Of a DNA stretch of 64,000 nucleotides, positions 1-9,709 are shown piece by piece. Positions within the stretch are counted from its first letter, which is position 1. Every line of letters starts with the position of its first letter. The translations under genes were made by a program, and so were the position numbers. The notes under the pieces are model-generated. The model saw only the letters and a program-made list of their open reading frames with translations. It was not told where the DNA came from and ran no database searches. The stretch is from Lumbricus rubellus (Eukaryota; Annelida; Clitellata; Crassiclitellata; Lumbricidae), in assembly GCA_945859605.1 (NCBI GenBank), contig OX243825.1:31124726-31188725 (forward strand), in the 5' to 3' direction.

Positions 1-257
1 TTTCGCGTTACAGGCAATCTTTGCCTCCCAATATTCACGCTCTCTTTCCTTGTAGTGTGCTTGCATCCGACGAACAAACCGGATCCAGTCCTCCCGAGTA
101 AGTGGGCACTTTGTGCGACGGTAGATGACTGGCATTTCACGTCAAACCACGGGGATAGCGTACTGTGACGTTCGGTGAAAGCGCGAGGTGGGATAAAGTT
201 GGAAATCAGACTATCCGTGATCCGCTCGTAGAACTCGAACAACTCGGTGACTGTCAT
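1..257 (-). pseudogene. LINE fragment, endonuclease-to-RT linker region, frameshifted, runs off left edge
   Basis: On the minus strand an open frame begins at an ATG at 257 (MTVTELFEFYERITDSLISN) and reaches PRAFTERHSTLSPWFDVKC. At about 121-133 the similarity jumps frame and continues as RRTKCPLTREDWIRFVRRMQ, then AHYKEREREYWEAKIACNAK at the window edge. A 'PWFD-x-C' block followed by a basic helix ending in a YW motif is what non-LTR retrotransposons carry between the AP endonuclease and the reverse transcriptase. The RT domain would lie left of the window. The frame jump shows this copy is dead. The family match is from memory of LINE proteins, not a search. Confidence 0.6.
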
Positions 258-264
258 TGTGGCC

Positions 265-655
265 GTTTGGATCTAAAGATAAAATCAACACGCTTTCTTT
301 CCTTGTAGTGTGCTTGCTTGACAGTCAGAATCAATTGAAGGCCTAGGCATAATGCAGCAAGTCATAGCTAATGAATACACTTGGGTCAATCCTGTGACTC
401 AATCGATGGTTTTAAATAGCACATCATCACGCAATCTCGAAGACTGCGGGTCTGTATACAAAACAATGATTACCAATGACTTGGTTGAAATAGAGTGCTG
501 CGACCTATCAGCCGCATGCATGATGCAATGCGCTCAGTAAGTAAGTAATCCACGTGAAAGTAAGTAACACGATCAAGTTCATAAAATTATAAATCAGTGA
601 AAATATGCAGCAAATACGAATAAATAGAAGGTTAGAAAGTGAACACTGCGCTTCA
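265..655 (+). repeat. Dispersed repeat, copy A of a diverged tandem pair
   Basis: Begins GTTTGGATCTAAAGATAAAA and contains GATTACCAA, ATAGAGTGCTGCGA and GATGCAATGCGCTCAGTAAG. The same ordered blocks recur in copy B. A 20-bp piece, TTTCCTTGTAGTGTGCTTGC, also repeats part of the LINE fragment at 46-65. No reliable coding potential. Confidence 0.7.
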
Positions 656-735
656 GTTGTCTGTAGACCAGTTGTCGGTAGACGAATTGTCCGGAGACCA
701 ATTGTGGGTAGACAAGTTGTCATGAGAAGACTCGT
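655..735 (+). repeat. Short tandem 'head' array, TTGTC type
   Basis: About five 14-15 bp units of the form AGTTGTCGGTAGACC, diverging from unit to unit. The array lies between the two copies of the 265/811 repeat. It is the same family as arrays at 11.1, 58.5, 59.7 and 63.3 kb. Confidence 0.7.
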
Positions 736-810
736 GACACCTGTTGAAAACTGAGTTTGCATTCAGTTTTTGTCATAGTTTGCTGTGCGACAGTACTGTT
801 GACAACCCAC

Positions 811-1205
811 CGTTTGGATCTAAAGATAAAATCAACATTCACAATCAGAAACAATGAAAGATTTAGGCATTGGAAAACGATAAATGTTAGCTAGTGGCTA
901 CGAAATTCGCGGTCAAAATGCAGCAATTAAAAACAGATCTAGAATTTACAGTTATAGAAATAGAGGCAATAATATAACCACTATCCCAAAGACTGCGTGC
1001 CTGTACACAAAATAATATGATTACCAACGAATTGGCTGGAATAGAGTGCTGCGAACTCTCAGCCGCATCCACGATGCAATGCGCTCAGTAAGTAAGTGAT
1101 CAACGATAACTAAACTAAGTAAAACAATCAGGTTTATAAAATTATAAATGAGTGAAATATGCAGAAAATATGAATAAATATAAGGTTTGAAAGCGAACAA
1201 AACTG
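811..1205 (+). repeat. Dispersed repeat, copy B of a diverged tandem pair
   Basis: Aligns by eye with copy A from CCGTTTGGATCTAAAGATAA through GATGCAATGCGCTCAGTAAG to the AAATATGCAG/AATATAAGGTT region. Copy spacing is about 546 bp. Many substitutions and indels separate the copies, so the duplication is old. Confidence 0.7.
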
Positions 1206-1235
1206 TGCTTCATAAACTGACTAGGGGCCGATGAA

Positions 1236-1347
1236 GGTAAACTTCTATTTAGAAAGAATATTCTTTTCGTCAATCCGACTTGCACTCAACTTATGCTGAA
1301 ACCCATGCAATGGCGAATGATTTACGACGCTAAAATACAAGTTTACC
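1236..1347. mobile_element. Short GGTAAAC...GTTTACC inverted-repeat element
   Basis: Starts GGTAAACTTCTATTTAG, ends AAATACAAGTTTACC, and includes ACCCATGCAATGGCGAATGA and TTTACGACGCTAAAATAC. Those blocks are also in the longer copies at 40118-40553, 51012-51434 and 61318-61706, so this is an internally deleted member of that non-autonomous family. Confidence 0.55.
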
Positions 1348-1449
1348 AGAAGTTTCCGTCTGCAGGATCTTCACCCCTTTATTTTTTTTAGGTGCACTTC
1401 CCCAAATTGTTCTATTTACTTACTTAGCACACATGATAATTTCTTGTTA

Positions 1450-1720
1450 ATTACTTACTTACTGAGCGCACTGCATCACGGGATGAAGTTTTTATAAGGC
1501 CGTAGTGATTTCTTGGGCGGACATACTGTTTACACGAACAGGCACTCAGTCTTCGGGATTACCCATCATCAGCTTGACTATCCAAATAGTCGCCGTCGGG
1601 CCTCCGGTGGAAGAAAACTCGTGTGCTTCGCTCACCGCACGAACTCTTCTATTCATTTTCATTCCTCTACTCTCAGAAATCTCCACCGGAGAGGCGGAGA
1701 CGCATAAATAAGTCTAGCCA
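1450..1720 (-). repeat. Inverted fragment of the GAGCGCA repeat plus flanking repeat sequence
   Basis: TTACTTACTGAGCGCACTGC is the reverse complement of the 3' end of the 265/811 repeat. The following CAGTCTTCGGGATTACC recurs at about 53550, and TTACTTACTGAGCGCATTGC recurs at about 42670. Inside 1600-1700, CTCCGGTGGA and its complement TCCACCGGAG form a further inverted pair. Short ORFs here are not convincing. Confidence 0.5.
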
Positions 1721-1866
1721 TCGTGGTAGCATGCGTAACGTTAATAGGACCCGTGCTCGGCGTGCTGGCATGCCTCTCCAAGCCGGTTGATCAATACTAA
1801 ACTGCCGCCATCTCACATAAACACCTCACGAGGCTAACGGTGATTTGAAAATGCAATAGTTCTTAC

Positions 1867-1979
1867 CTCTCGGGATTTTTCGGAAATCTTAAAAAACTCA
1901 ATTTCTTTTTCTTTAACATTATAATAAATATATAAATATCGACGTGAACGACAGAACAGCCCTTGCGATTAGACGCCAT
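1867..1979 (-). CDS. Probable first coding exon of a THAP-domain-like protein
   Basis: On the minus strand, ATG at 1979 (context AAAGATGG) opens 37 codons that stay open to a consensus donor, GAG-AG|GTAAGAA, at 1867/1866. The peptide starts MASNRKGCSV and ends KKKKLSFLRFPKNPE. The block L-S-F-x-R-F-P-K-N-P-E-R resembles the conserved 'LSFHRFPKDPERR' part of the THAP DNA-binding domain, and THAP first exons often end there. One early Cys is present (GCS), but the second Cys of the expected C-x(2-4)-C pair is missing, so the domain may be degenerate. A CCAAT/E-box promoter lies directly upstream. No convincing second exon was found between 1 and 1860. Both a host gene and a P-element-type transposase can begin with THAP. 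The reading is an inference from one exon. Confidence 0.4.
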
Positions 1980-2075
1980 CTTTGTCGTTTTCGTTGAACG
2001 TGAAGCGCGACCAATGAGACGCAAGCTGTAAGTCACGTGATTGTCGCGTCTAGGCTGATTGGACTAATATTCAAT
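1980..2075 (-). promoter_or_regulatory. CCAAT/E-box promoter candidate
   Basis: CpG-containing stretch with CCAAT at 2011-2015 on the plus strand, CACGTG at 2034-2039 and CCAAT on the minus strand at 2058-2062. AAGATGGCG at the minus-strand start codon resembles a YY1 site. It sits just upstream of the exon at 1867-1979. Opposed CCAAT boxes would also allow bidirectional use. Confidence 0.4.
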
Positions 2076-2360
2076 AACGTTGACTCGTTTACATACATTT
2101 TTCTGTAAATGGGTTCTATTCGGTATTTTTCCACAGTAGAAAGTGACGTAATTTAACTTTTTATTGAAACCGTGTAGAGAAAGCAGGCTACATGTTGTTC
2201 CCGTTGAAGAATTTGCTAATAGTAATTTTCGTTTATTCAACAATTCAGTTGACATACCTAAATCGGTTGCAGTGTGCAGTAATTGTTTATGCAGTTATCT
2301 TAATTAATTAATTAACGTCAGTCTTAACTACTACTGTAACAGAATATGTAGCCTATAGGA

Positions 2361-2497
2361 CAGTGTGGAAGTTGTGGAAAAATAAATGGGGGTTGGACTA
2401 CGATCCACTTGGAATTGGGGTGTGAAAAACACTTTACTATGAGGCTCTAAGAAAGACTGAGATTGAAACCCCAACACCCCCAGCAATTCTCACCATG
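2361..2497. mobile_element. hAT-type MITE, GGGGTTGG family, copy 1
   Basis: Reverse-orientation copy of the elements at 24024 and 59446. Ends CAGTGTGGAAGTTGTGG and CAATTCTCACCATG, with inner GGGGGTTGG and CCAACACCCCC. Shared interior TATGAGGCTCTAAGAAAGAC. The flanking 8-mers are only partly alike, as expected for an old insertion. Confidence 0.6.
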
Positions 2498-3326
2498 GAT
2501 AGGCCCTAGTCTGCAATACAATAGCGCTGATAGCAGCCTACAAAACACGACTATCTTACGGGTACTTCAGAATCGCGCTCAGGTCCGCTATGCCAGTGTG
2601 TTATCCAACGCGCCACCGGAAGTTCTGCGCTTGCTCGTGACTGCCATACAAGAGTGAGACAAATTCGAAGAATAGCAGTGTCCATGAACAACGTTTATAC
2701 CTAGCGTAAAATATACTAGCCCATGACTGCCGCCCCGGACTTAGTAGAATAATTTTACAGCGTGACATTCCTTGAAAAAAACGCCTTAAGCACCTTTGCC
2801 TCTATTGTAGATCTTTGAAGACTGAGACACGATATTTTATTTACTCTGGAGTTGGCTAATCGCCAAACAATCGTTTCTGTGCAGACTATGCACGAATTTA
2901 TTATGATTTGGCTAGACCATGATAATCAGAATACAAAACAGGTGGATATCTTGATGCATAATAAGACAATAAATAGGCCTACACTATGGGCTTAGCAGCC
3001 AAAAGACAGACCTAGGCCTATGTCCGTTATGAAAATACTTCTGGCTCTTGTAAGTACATGTAGGTCTCTGGTCTACCATGCTAAAGATTATAAGATAGGC
3101 TAAAATTAATATTGTCTGCATTAAGCAACCATCTGCTTATTGAAAACTGTAGAGCCTATAATTATTATACCTCTCTCAGTTTCATCCATGTTTCATTTCT
3201 ACGGCTGTCTTGTACAATTATAGGCGATCGATGTTCAATGACAGGTTGCTGCACAAGATATTCATGAAACACAGAACAGGCGTAAAATTAAATACAATCT
3301 ACAGCAGCATATATTTGTGATTGATA
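2498..3326. other. No gene recognised
   Basis: AT-rich sequence without a persuasive ORF, RNA gene or tandem repeat. GCGCTGATAGCAGCCTACAA at 2525 matches part of the tRNA-SINE seen at 18.9 and 58.2 kb, so a small SINE remnant is present. Confidence 0.5.
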
Positions 3327-4775
3327 GGGGAAGGTTGCCAAAGATGGACCACGTAAGGATGATCGTCCGTTTTCGCCACAAATTATGAGAAAATGATTAT
3401 GCAACACGGTCGTTACATAGATTAGGTGTTGATACACCATTGGGTGCAATAAAATTTTCATTTAAATAAATAGAAAGGAAAAAAATTAAAAAATTAAAAA
3501 TTGCAAAAGTGGTCCATCTTAGGACCATGGGCGCCAAAGATGGACCATGGAAAAAATGTATTGTTAAAGGCGGACAAACAGTTTTAATTCATCAACCATT
3601 TCTGCTAAAATGAACTTACATTAAACAGTACATATTATGCAATTTTTCAATAAGTAATAAAAAAGGGAAATCATTTATTTGTCATTTTTTATGAAAAAAC
3701 TCAAAAATACATTTTTTTGAAAATATGAGCAAAGAATTTTCCAATTTTTCTCACAGTTTAACAATGTCCACATCACTGTCGATAATAAATTACAAATGCT
3801 AGCCTAGTACAATATATTTCAGCAAATAATAAAAAAAGAAAAAATATTAAATTGCCTTTTTTAATAAAAAAAATAAAATAATTAAAAAAAATTTAAACAA
3901 AGAATTTCCTAATTTTTCTCACAGTTTAACATTGTCCAAATCACTGTTGATAATAAAATACAAATGCTAGCCTAGTAAAATATATTTCAGTAAATGAAAA
4001 AAAAAATTAAATTGCCTTTTTTAATAAAAAAAATAAAATAATTTAAAAAAATTTAAACAAAGAATTTCCTAATTTTTCTCACAGTTTAACATTGTCCAAA
4101 TCACTGTTGATAATAAAATACAAATGCTAGCCTAGTAAAATATATTTCAGTAAATGAAAAAAAAAATATTAAATTGTCGGTTTTACTGAAAAAAATATAA
4201 ATTTTTTTTAAAAAAATATATACAAAGAATTTTTTAATTTTTCTCACAGTTCAACTTTGACCACGTCACTGTCTATAATAAATTACAACTGCTAGCTTAG
4301 TAGAATATATAGCAGTTAATTGCATTAGTAATAATGGGCATCAATGATGATTAGACCGTGTTCATGCATAGTTGCCTAACATGGACCACACGTGTTTCAT
4401 CTTAGGCAACTTGCACACTCCCACTTCCAACTCATTTAACTTTTTATGCAGTTTTGATATTGGATTTTCTTGTATGGTATCTTGAAAAGAATTGAAAAAC
4501 TTAGTTCATAGACGAATTCCGAACTTTTCAGCAGGTCCGGCCTCGATTTTGTACCCATTTTACCCCCAAGCCATTATTTTATCAAGTAATGTCAATTAAC
4601 GTTTTTTCTGTTTTCTCGAAGGTTTTTCTGTGTAGCGGATGTCTAATCATTTCATTCAATCTATCTTGTGACCTGCTAGATACGACAGCATCACATTACA
4701 ATACAGTTTCAATCCTTGTGGCCAATCACGGGGTGGTCCATCTTTGGCGCTGGTCCATCTTTGGCAACCTTCCCC
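3327..4775. mobile_element. TA-flanked inverted-repeat element, GGGGAAGG family, non-autonomous
   Basis: The left end GGGGAAGGTTGCCAAAGATG and the right end CATCTTTGGCAACCTTCCCC are reverse complements over about 25 bp, and TA lies outside each end (3325-3326 and 4776-4777). The motif CCAAAGATGGACCA recurs inside (about 3510-3550, 4372-4410 and 4733-4760). No transposase frame is visible. The interior is very AT-rich. The TA target duplication suits Tc1/mariner-like transposition, but the superfamily is not settled. Confidence 0.8.
3730..4310 (+). repeat. Tandem repeat of about 160 bp inside the 3327-4775 element
   Basis: Four copies of a block that starts AAAGAATTTCCTAATTTTTC and carries CTCACAGTTTAACATTGTCC and ACAAATGCTAGCCTAGTA begin near 3730, 3899, 4060 and 4220. 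The middle two are nearly identical and the outer two more diverged, as in repeat growth from the centre. Confidence 0.8.
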
Positions 4776-4777
4776 TA

Positions 4778-5803
4778 CATTGATTTCAATTAAGCAGATC
4801 GTGTAGCCTAAAGAAACAAATCGAGTCCTGATTATCGAAATAAACACGATTTAGATGGGAAGCATTTTACAATGTTGGACGATTGAATCGCATCGGTCTC
4901 CTCTAATCCATTAATTGGTCTCCACCACTGGAAACAGTATCGTATCTAAAACTGTATTCATTAGCGGCGCTTGGAGGGGGGCTAGGGGGCCAAGCAGATC
5001 TGAACAGCGCAAAGATCAAGGCGAGCATGGTGATGATGCAGAAAACGGCTTTGGCATACGTACGATACCCAAGTCTTCTGAGAGGCAGAACTATCTGGCA
5101 TCAGATTCTGGGGACCAGATGACCAGAACGATCGAGGATCGTAATTATAGGGCCTACCGCATGTGCACAGCAGTTATAGGAAACCAGTGCAAGAGTTGAG
5201 CATTTAATTATGTGGATATACGAGAAATAAAACCGATGGAAAGCACCAATGTCCTGTATAAACGATGAAATTAAAACAGAATGATAATGTAGAAAAGATA
5301 TAACGATATACTTTGGGAGGCCATTTTCGAAGAGAGCTGCAGCAATTTAAGTGGGACAGACACACATATTGCGTATACGCCATAATTTTATAGTTAGCCT
5401 ATACATGTATTAGTAAAGATAAATGGAGAGACCAATTAATCGTCTGATGGCTCTGATATACGGTTGAAAGAAGCAGGAGCCGCATATAATAATTTATTAT
5501 AGTCAGGTTCAATAAGAAGCTGTGTAACGTGAGCGTGAGACTGCGTGACGGACGAGGCAATTAATTGAAGTTCCATTTTCTTGCGTGATTAGCCTTCTTT
5601 TCAATCTGGATAATTTTAACTAACATGTAGACCTATAATTGTATTATAAGCAAGAAGTCACCTTTTCTCTAATCGCATGTGAGCAATTACTTCTAGGGCA
5701 GATAATTTCTTGTTGAAAATACTTCGGTTGGCAATCTACAAAAGAATAGTCGTTTAATTAGTGGGCCATTAACATTTTGTACTAGGCCTATTTAAGTAAG
5801 CTA
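4778..5803. other. No gene recognised
   Basis: Unique-looking sequence between two transposons. The longest open stretch (4915-5199, Lys/Arg/Glu-rich) has no recognisable domain, start context or splice sites that would support it. Confidence 0.45.
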
Positions 5804-6797
5804 CAGGGTGTCCAATAAGTTCGTGAACGATTTTGCTAGCTTGTTACAAAAAATACACACAACAAATATCAATAATTATTGTACCATTTAATAGGCAATA
5901 GTGTTGTCTTTGCTGGCTATAACAGCTTTCATTCGTGTGGGTGAAGATTCGATGAAGTTGTACAAAGTTTCAACCGATATCGAATTCCATGTTTTCGCAA
6001 ACGACATTTTAGCTGAGCAGGGGTATTTGGTTCAGGATCTTTGCAGACACTGCCTGAGAGTATATACTCCAGAGATTTTCAATCGATGAGAGATCAGGAG
6101 AGTCTGGAGACCAGTTTTCAATGTAGTTAAGAATATTTTCGTTCAGCCATGCTCGCGAAACAGCAGATGTATGTGCTCGCGAATAACAACCGTTTTTTCC
6201 TCTGAGCGTCTGTTAGCAATGGCGCCTTTCTGCGTTTCCAACTTCTCCACTTTAACTCCCCTTTCATGTAATTTTTGATTGTTTCTTTGTTGTCCTTAAG
6301 TCCACCTGTTTTGAGAAATTTTTCTATCTGTCTCAATCCAGGTTCTCGTCTGTATTTCGCCTTTTTGATCATTTTAATAACAGCCTGTGTCCAAATCTTT
6401 GGTCGAACGCATCGTGCATAATCGCCTAACTCGCCTTGCTTACTTCAACCCATTTTGCTACCCAACCTTTCGATCATCCTAATTTATCGCCTATAACGGA
6501 ATATGAATATCCTTCTTCATCAAGAATAGCAGCTTTCGAGCGTAACTGAACGTCTGCTATTTTCCCCATTTTCCCCCAGTTTGTTTACGAAAAACAATCG
6601 CGAACTGCATAAAATTCGCTAAAAATAGCCCTTCCGCATAAATTGATGACGTCACTTCCTCGTCGCAAAAAACTAACACTTTTTGCACTTTTTGGTTTCG
6701 GGGCATAAAGCTCTTTCAAATCACATAAGCATTATTTGTTGCAAACATTTTCTGCTATCTGCAAGCAAAATCGTTCACGAACTTATTGGACACCCTA
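5804..6797. mobile_element. Tc1/mariner element, decayed
   Basis: Ends CAGGGTGTCCAATAAGTTCG and CGAACTTATTGGACACCCTA match over about 35 bp. TA flanks both sides (5802-5803, 6798-6799). It carries a broken transposase on the minus strand. Confidence 0.85.
5888..6569 (-). pseudogene. Tc1/mariner transposase, broken
   Basis: Starts at ATG 6569 with MGKIADVQLRSKAAILDEEG and a helix-turn-helix stretch (YSYSVIGDKLG, stop, SKGWVAKW). A middle open piece at 6127-6372 contains PLLTDAQRKKRLLFASTYI. A further frame gives ENILNYIENWSPDSPDLSSI then ENLW, the third catalytic block (P-D-L-x-x-I-E-N-L-W in Tc1-like enzymes), and the remnant ends ASKDNTIAY-stop at 5888. At least two frame changes and several stops interrupt it. 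Order and spacing fit a cut-and-paste transposase of usual length (about 340 aa). It cannot make active protein. Confidence 0.85.
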
Positions 6798-6799
6798 TA

Positions 6800-8239
6800 G
6801 TTGACATCTACGGTAGTTTCTGAAATAATGTCCATAGTCGTAGACTCTTCTGAAGGCATAACAGGTCATAGACTATATATTGTTGTCTTCATGTTCCTGT
6901 AGCAATAGTGTAGCATGTTACGGTTGGCTTAAGAAACAACATAAGTTTAGGTCAACGTACCGTTGTATACCAGTAGAAGAACCGCGAGTAGTACAAGACC
7001 AGGAATTCTCAGCGATCTCTTTCTTCGTAGATACAACATGATGCTTCGTGTCATCGGTGTCATCTGCATGACAACGAAATTCGTCGTCAAGTCAATCATC
7101 ACATTTATAATGTTGTCCACGTCGCGGCATCTCTCTGTCGTGTTGACCTCATCTGAAATTCAGGATATCTATTCTAGTATAGGCCTATAGGACTATCATA
7201 TAGGAGCTAGGTGCCTCCATTGTAGAATAAGCTTACACCGTGAATGGACATATAATTATAGGCCATTCGTGACACAAATTTGTCATAGTCAATTATTTAT
7301 GCGGGCTAGAAAATTATCCATTAACACAAGGCGAGTTGCTTCCGCGTGAAGTAGACCTATAAATTTTATTCCAAGATTAGATATAGGCCTAGCTAGGCCT
7401 AATGGAGCCTATGATCGCGACAGCACTTGGCGAGCCCCCCTCAAAAATCAAGGATCTCGAGATCTTAGTCAGAATAGGCCTAATGAAATATTTGAAAGAC
7501 ATACGTGTGCAGGCTCGATTGTCTTGCAATGTGTAGAAACTGTAGACTGCAGTCTATCATATATTATTAGCACGCACGTGTCCTAGGCCTATGTTAAACG
7601 TTTAGGCCTACGTCTCGTTGCGGAAAGGAAATTCTGACCTTTAATTGGATGTCACAGTTAACAAGTCGTTCATTGTTAATCACAGAGAACAATTTCCACG
7701 AGGCTTCTTAGGCGAAACGGGGTCAACAGGACCGGTATAGGCCTATAGTCTACTCTGATCGAGCTATCAGATAACGCGCATATTTACCGTTGAAGAAATA
7801 AGCTTAGGCCATGCATGTATTTGTCAACGTGCACTTTATGTTTGCACATTGCTTTGCACTTGCAGTACGTCATCACACTTGCTGTCATCAGTGACATGTC
7901 TCAACCTAACTTATTATTTGCATAGTCTACAGTAGGCTATTAAATTTATGTAGGCCTATAGGCCTAGGTGTGAGTGCATGTGCGTTTTCACTATAATAGG
8001 CCTACCTATACCACACTGAAGTTAAACTCTGTCCTTTTTTTCGAATAAAGTTATACTGACGATCGCTATTCGAACGGACTTTCACGTGCAAACGAGGCTC
8101 CAAAAAGAGTCCAAATACCTTCGTAAAATAGGCCTACTAGCCTATAGCCTAAGATAAAGACCAAGCCTAGGCTTAGACCATTCGCCGTTTCTTAGGCCTA
8201 GGCTATGTCGATCCATTCATCAGTAGTGCCTATCAGTGG
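6800..8239. other. TAGGCCTA-rich stretch, no gene recognised
   Basis: The octamer TAGGCCTA or its core AGGCCT occurs at least ten times here, for example at about 7185, 7385, 7395, 7475, 7605, 7738, 7955, 7999, 8131 and 8198. No persuasive exon was found. Confidence 0.5.
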
Positions 8240-8770
8240 TGCACTCTCGCAAAAAGTGTGGAGTTTTACTACACACTTACCTCCACACCTGTGTGTAGCT
8301 AGCACTCTTCCACGGAAGTGTGCAGTTTAGTGTGGAGTTTTTCGGCTGCACAATAAATGTGTACCATAACTACACACTAAGAGTGCACTTATAACCACAC
8401 ATTAGGTGTGCAGTTGTGCACTATTTCTACACATTATTTGTGCATCTTAGCTACACACTAAGTGTGCACCCATACTTGCACACTAAGTGTGCACCATAAC
8501 TATATAACTACACATTATGTGTGCACTATAGTTACACACTAAGTGTGCACCATAAATACACACTAAATGTGCACCATAACTACACACTAAATGTGCACTC
8601 TAGCTACACACTAGGTGTGCACCATAACTACACACTAAATGTGGACCATAACTACACATGAAGTGTGCATTATAACTCTACAGTAAGTGTGCACCATAAG
8701 TACACAGTATTGTGCCATTATAAAACACACAGTATTGTGCAGCTTTCCTTCACACCTATTGTGTGACTTT
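8240..8770. repeat. 24-bp palindromic minisatellite (CACACTAAGTGTG)
   Basis: About twenty diverged units of the form TAACTACACACTAAGTGTGC followed by ACCA. Each unit holds an inner palindrome, CACACT-A/T-AGTGTG, so every unit can fold. Outer units are more degraded. A remnant of the same family lies at about 22890-23060. Confidence 0.8.
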
Positions 8771-8772
8771 GA

Positions 8773-8962
8773 CTACACACAAAATGTGCATTAAACAGCA
8801 CCACATTTTGCACCGATATTGTGCATTTTAAAAGTACAGCTGAGTCCACCGGAATGTGTACCTGAGCAGTTCAAGTACACATTCCAGTGGACTTCAGCTG
8901 TACTTTTAAAATGCACTTCTGGTGCAAAATGTGGTGCTGCTTAATGCACATTTAGTGTGTAG
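8773..8962. repeat. Long hairpin, arms about 88 bp, loop 13 bp
   Basis: 8773-8861 pairs with 8875-8962. Matching blocks include CAGCACCACATTTTGCACC with GGTGCAAAATGTGGTGCTG, and GCATTTTAAAAGTACAGCTG with CAGCTGTACTTTTAAAATGC. The arm ends CTACACAC/GTGTGTAG are minisatellite words, so hairpin and minisatellite probably form one foldback unit. Confidence 0.85.
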
Positions 8963-9096
8963 ACACAATTATGGTGAATATATATATTGCAAGTATCGTT
9001 AGCTGTGTGTACATGTGAAATCCAGATTTTGCTGTCCTTTAGAGTAATTTAGTATTCTAATTCATACATAAAAATAAAAATACTAAATTATTACAA

Positions 9097-9102
9097 TTTA
9101 TT
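9097..9102 (-). terminator. Possible polyadenylation signal AATAAA
   Basis: AATAAA on the minus strand about 165 bases past the stop of the putative terminal exon at 9264-9322. A short A/T hexamer is common by chance in this AT-rich DNA. Confidence 0.25.
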
Positions 9103-9263
9103 ATAAGCATGGACTCCAGTAATCATAATTTATATTAATATTTAATGCATGATCAAAATCTGAGAACAACATAAACTTGAAATGTCACACATCTTTTAAA
9201 GTCCACACTAGACTACAATGTCCATTGAAACACCAGCTGTGAGACAGAATTTTGGAGAATGCT

Positions 9264-9322
9264 TCAGATGCTCTTTCTAATGAGGTTGGCCTCCTTGATA
9301 CGGTTTAACGCCACAGGAAGAC
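9264..9322 (-). CDS. Putative terminal exon of an unidentified gene
   Basis: On the minus strand the acceptor TTATGTTTTCAG at 9323-9334 is followed by a phase-2 frame reading LPVALNRIKEANLIRKSI and a TGA stop at 9264-9266. A helix-like charged C-terminus, a good acceptor and a downstream AATAAA fit a last exon. No upstream exon was identified and the protein is not recognised. A chance match is quite possible. Confidence 0.25.
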
Positions 9323-9709
9323 CTGAAAACATAACAATTAACTTAATTTTTAACAACACTGATAATTATAATATAACATAAGTTCATGTAGATGGAAATG
9401 TTGTCTGATGTTGTCTGATCTCTAGTGCAACGGTCGCGACTCTTTATAGGAGTGCACACCAAAACGCCGCTAATTCATTTTGCAATTAATACTTGTGTAA
9501 GCCCCTTTGACCTCTGCAGAGTTTATAGTAATGCTTTCCTGATTTATATGTAACATGACTGCAATTTAACGTTCTTATTCACATCTTCAGAACCCAACGC
9601 GTTCTTTCCACAACCAGCTAAGGCGCCGCCAATGGAAGATCTGTCTCCTCTGTTTTCATAGCCATAGTCCATGCTTTCCTATATCCCATAGATTACTGTA
9701 CATCATTAA

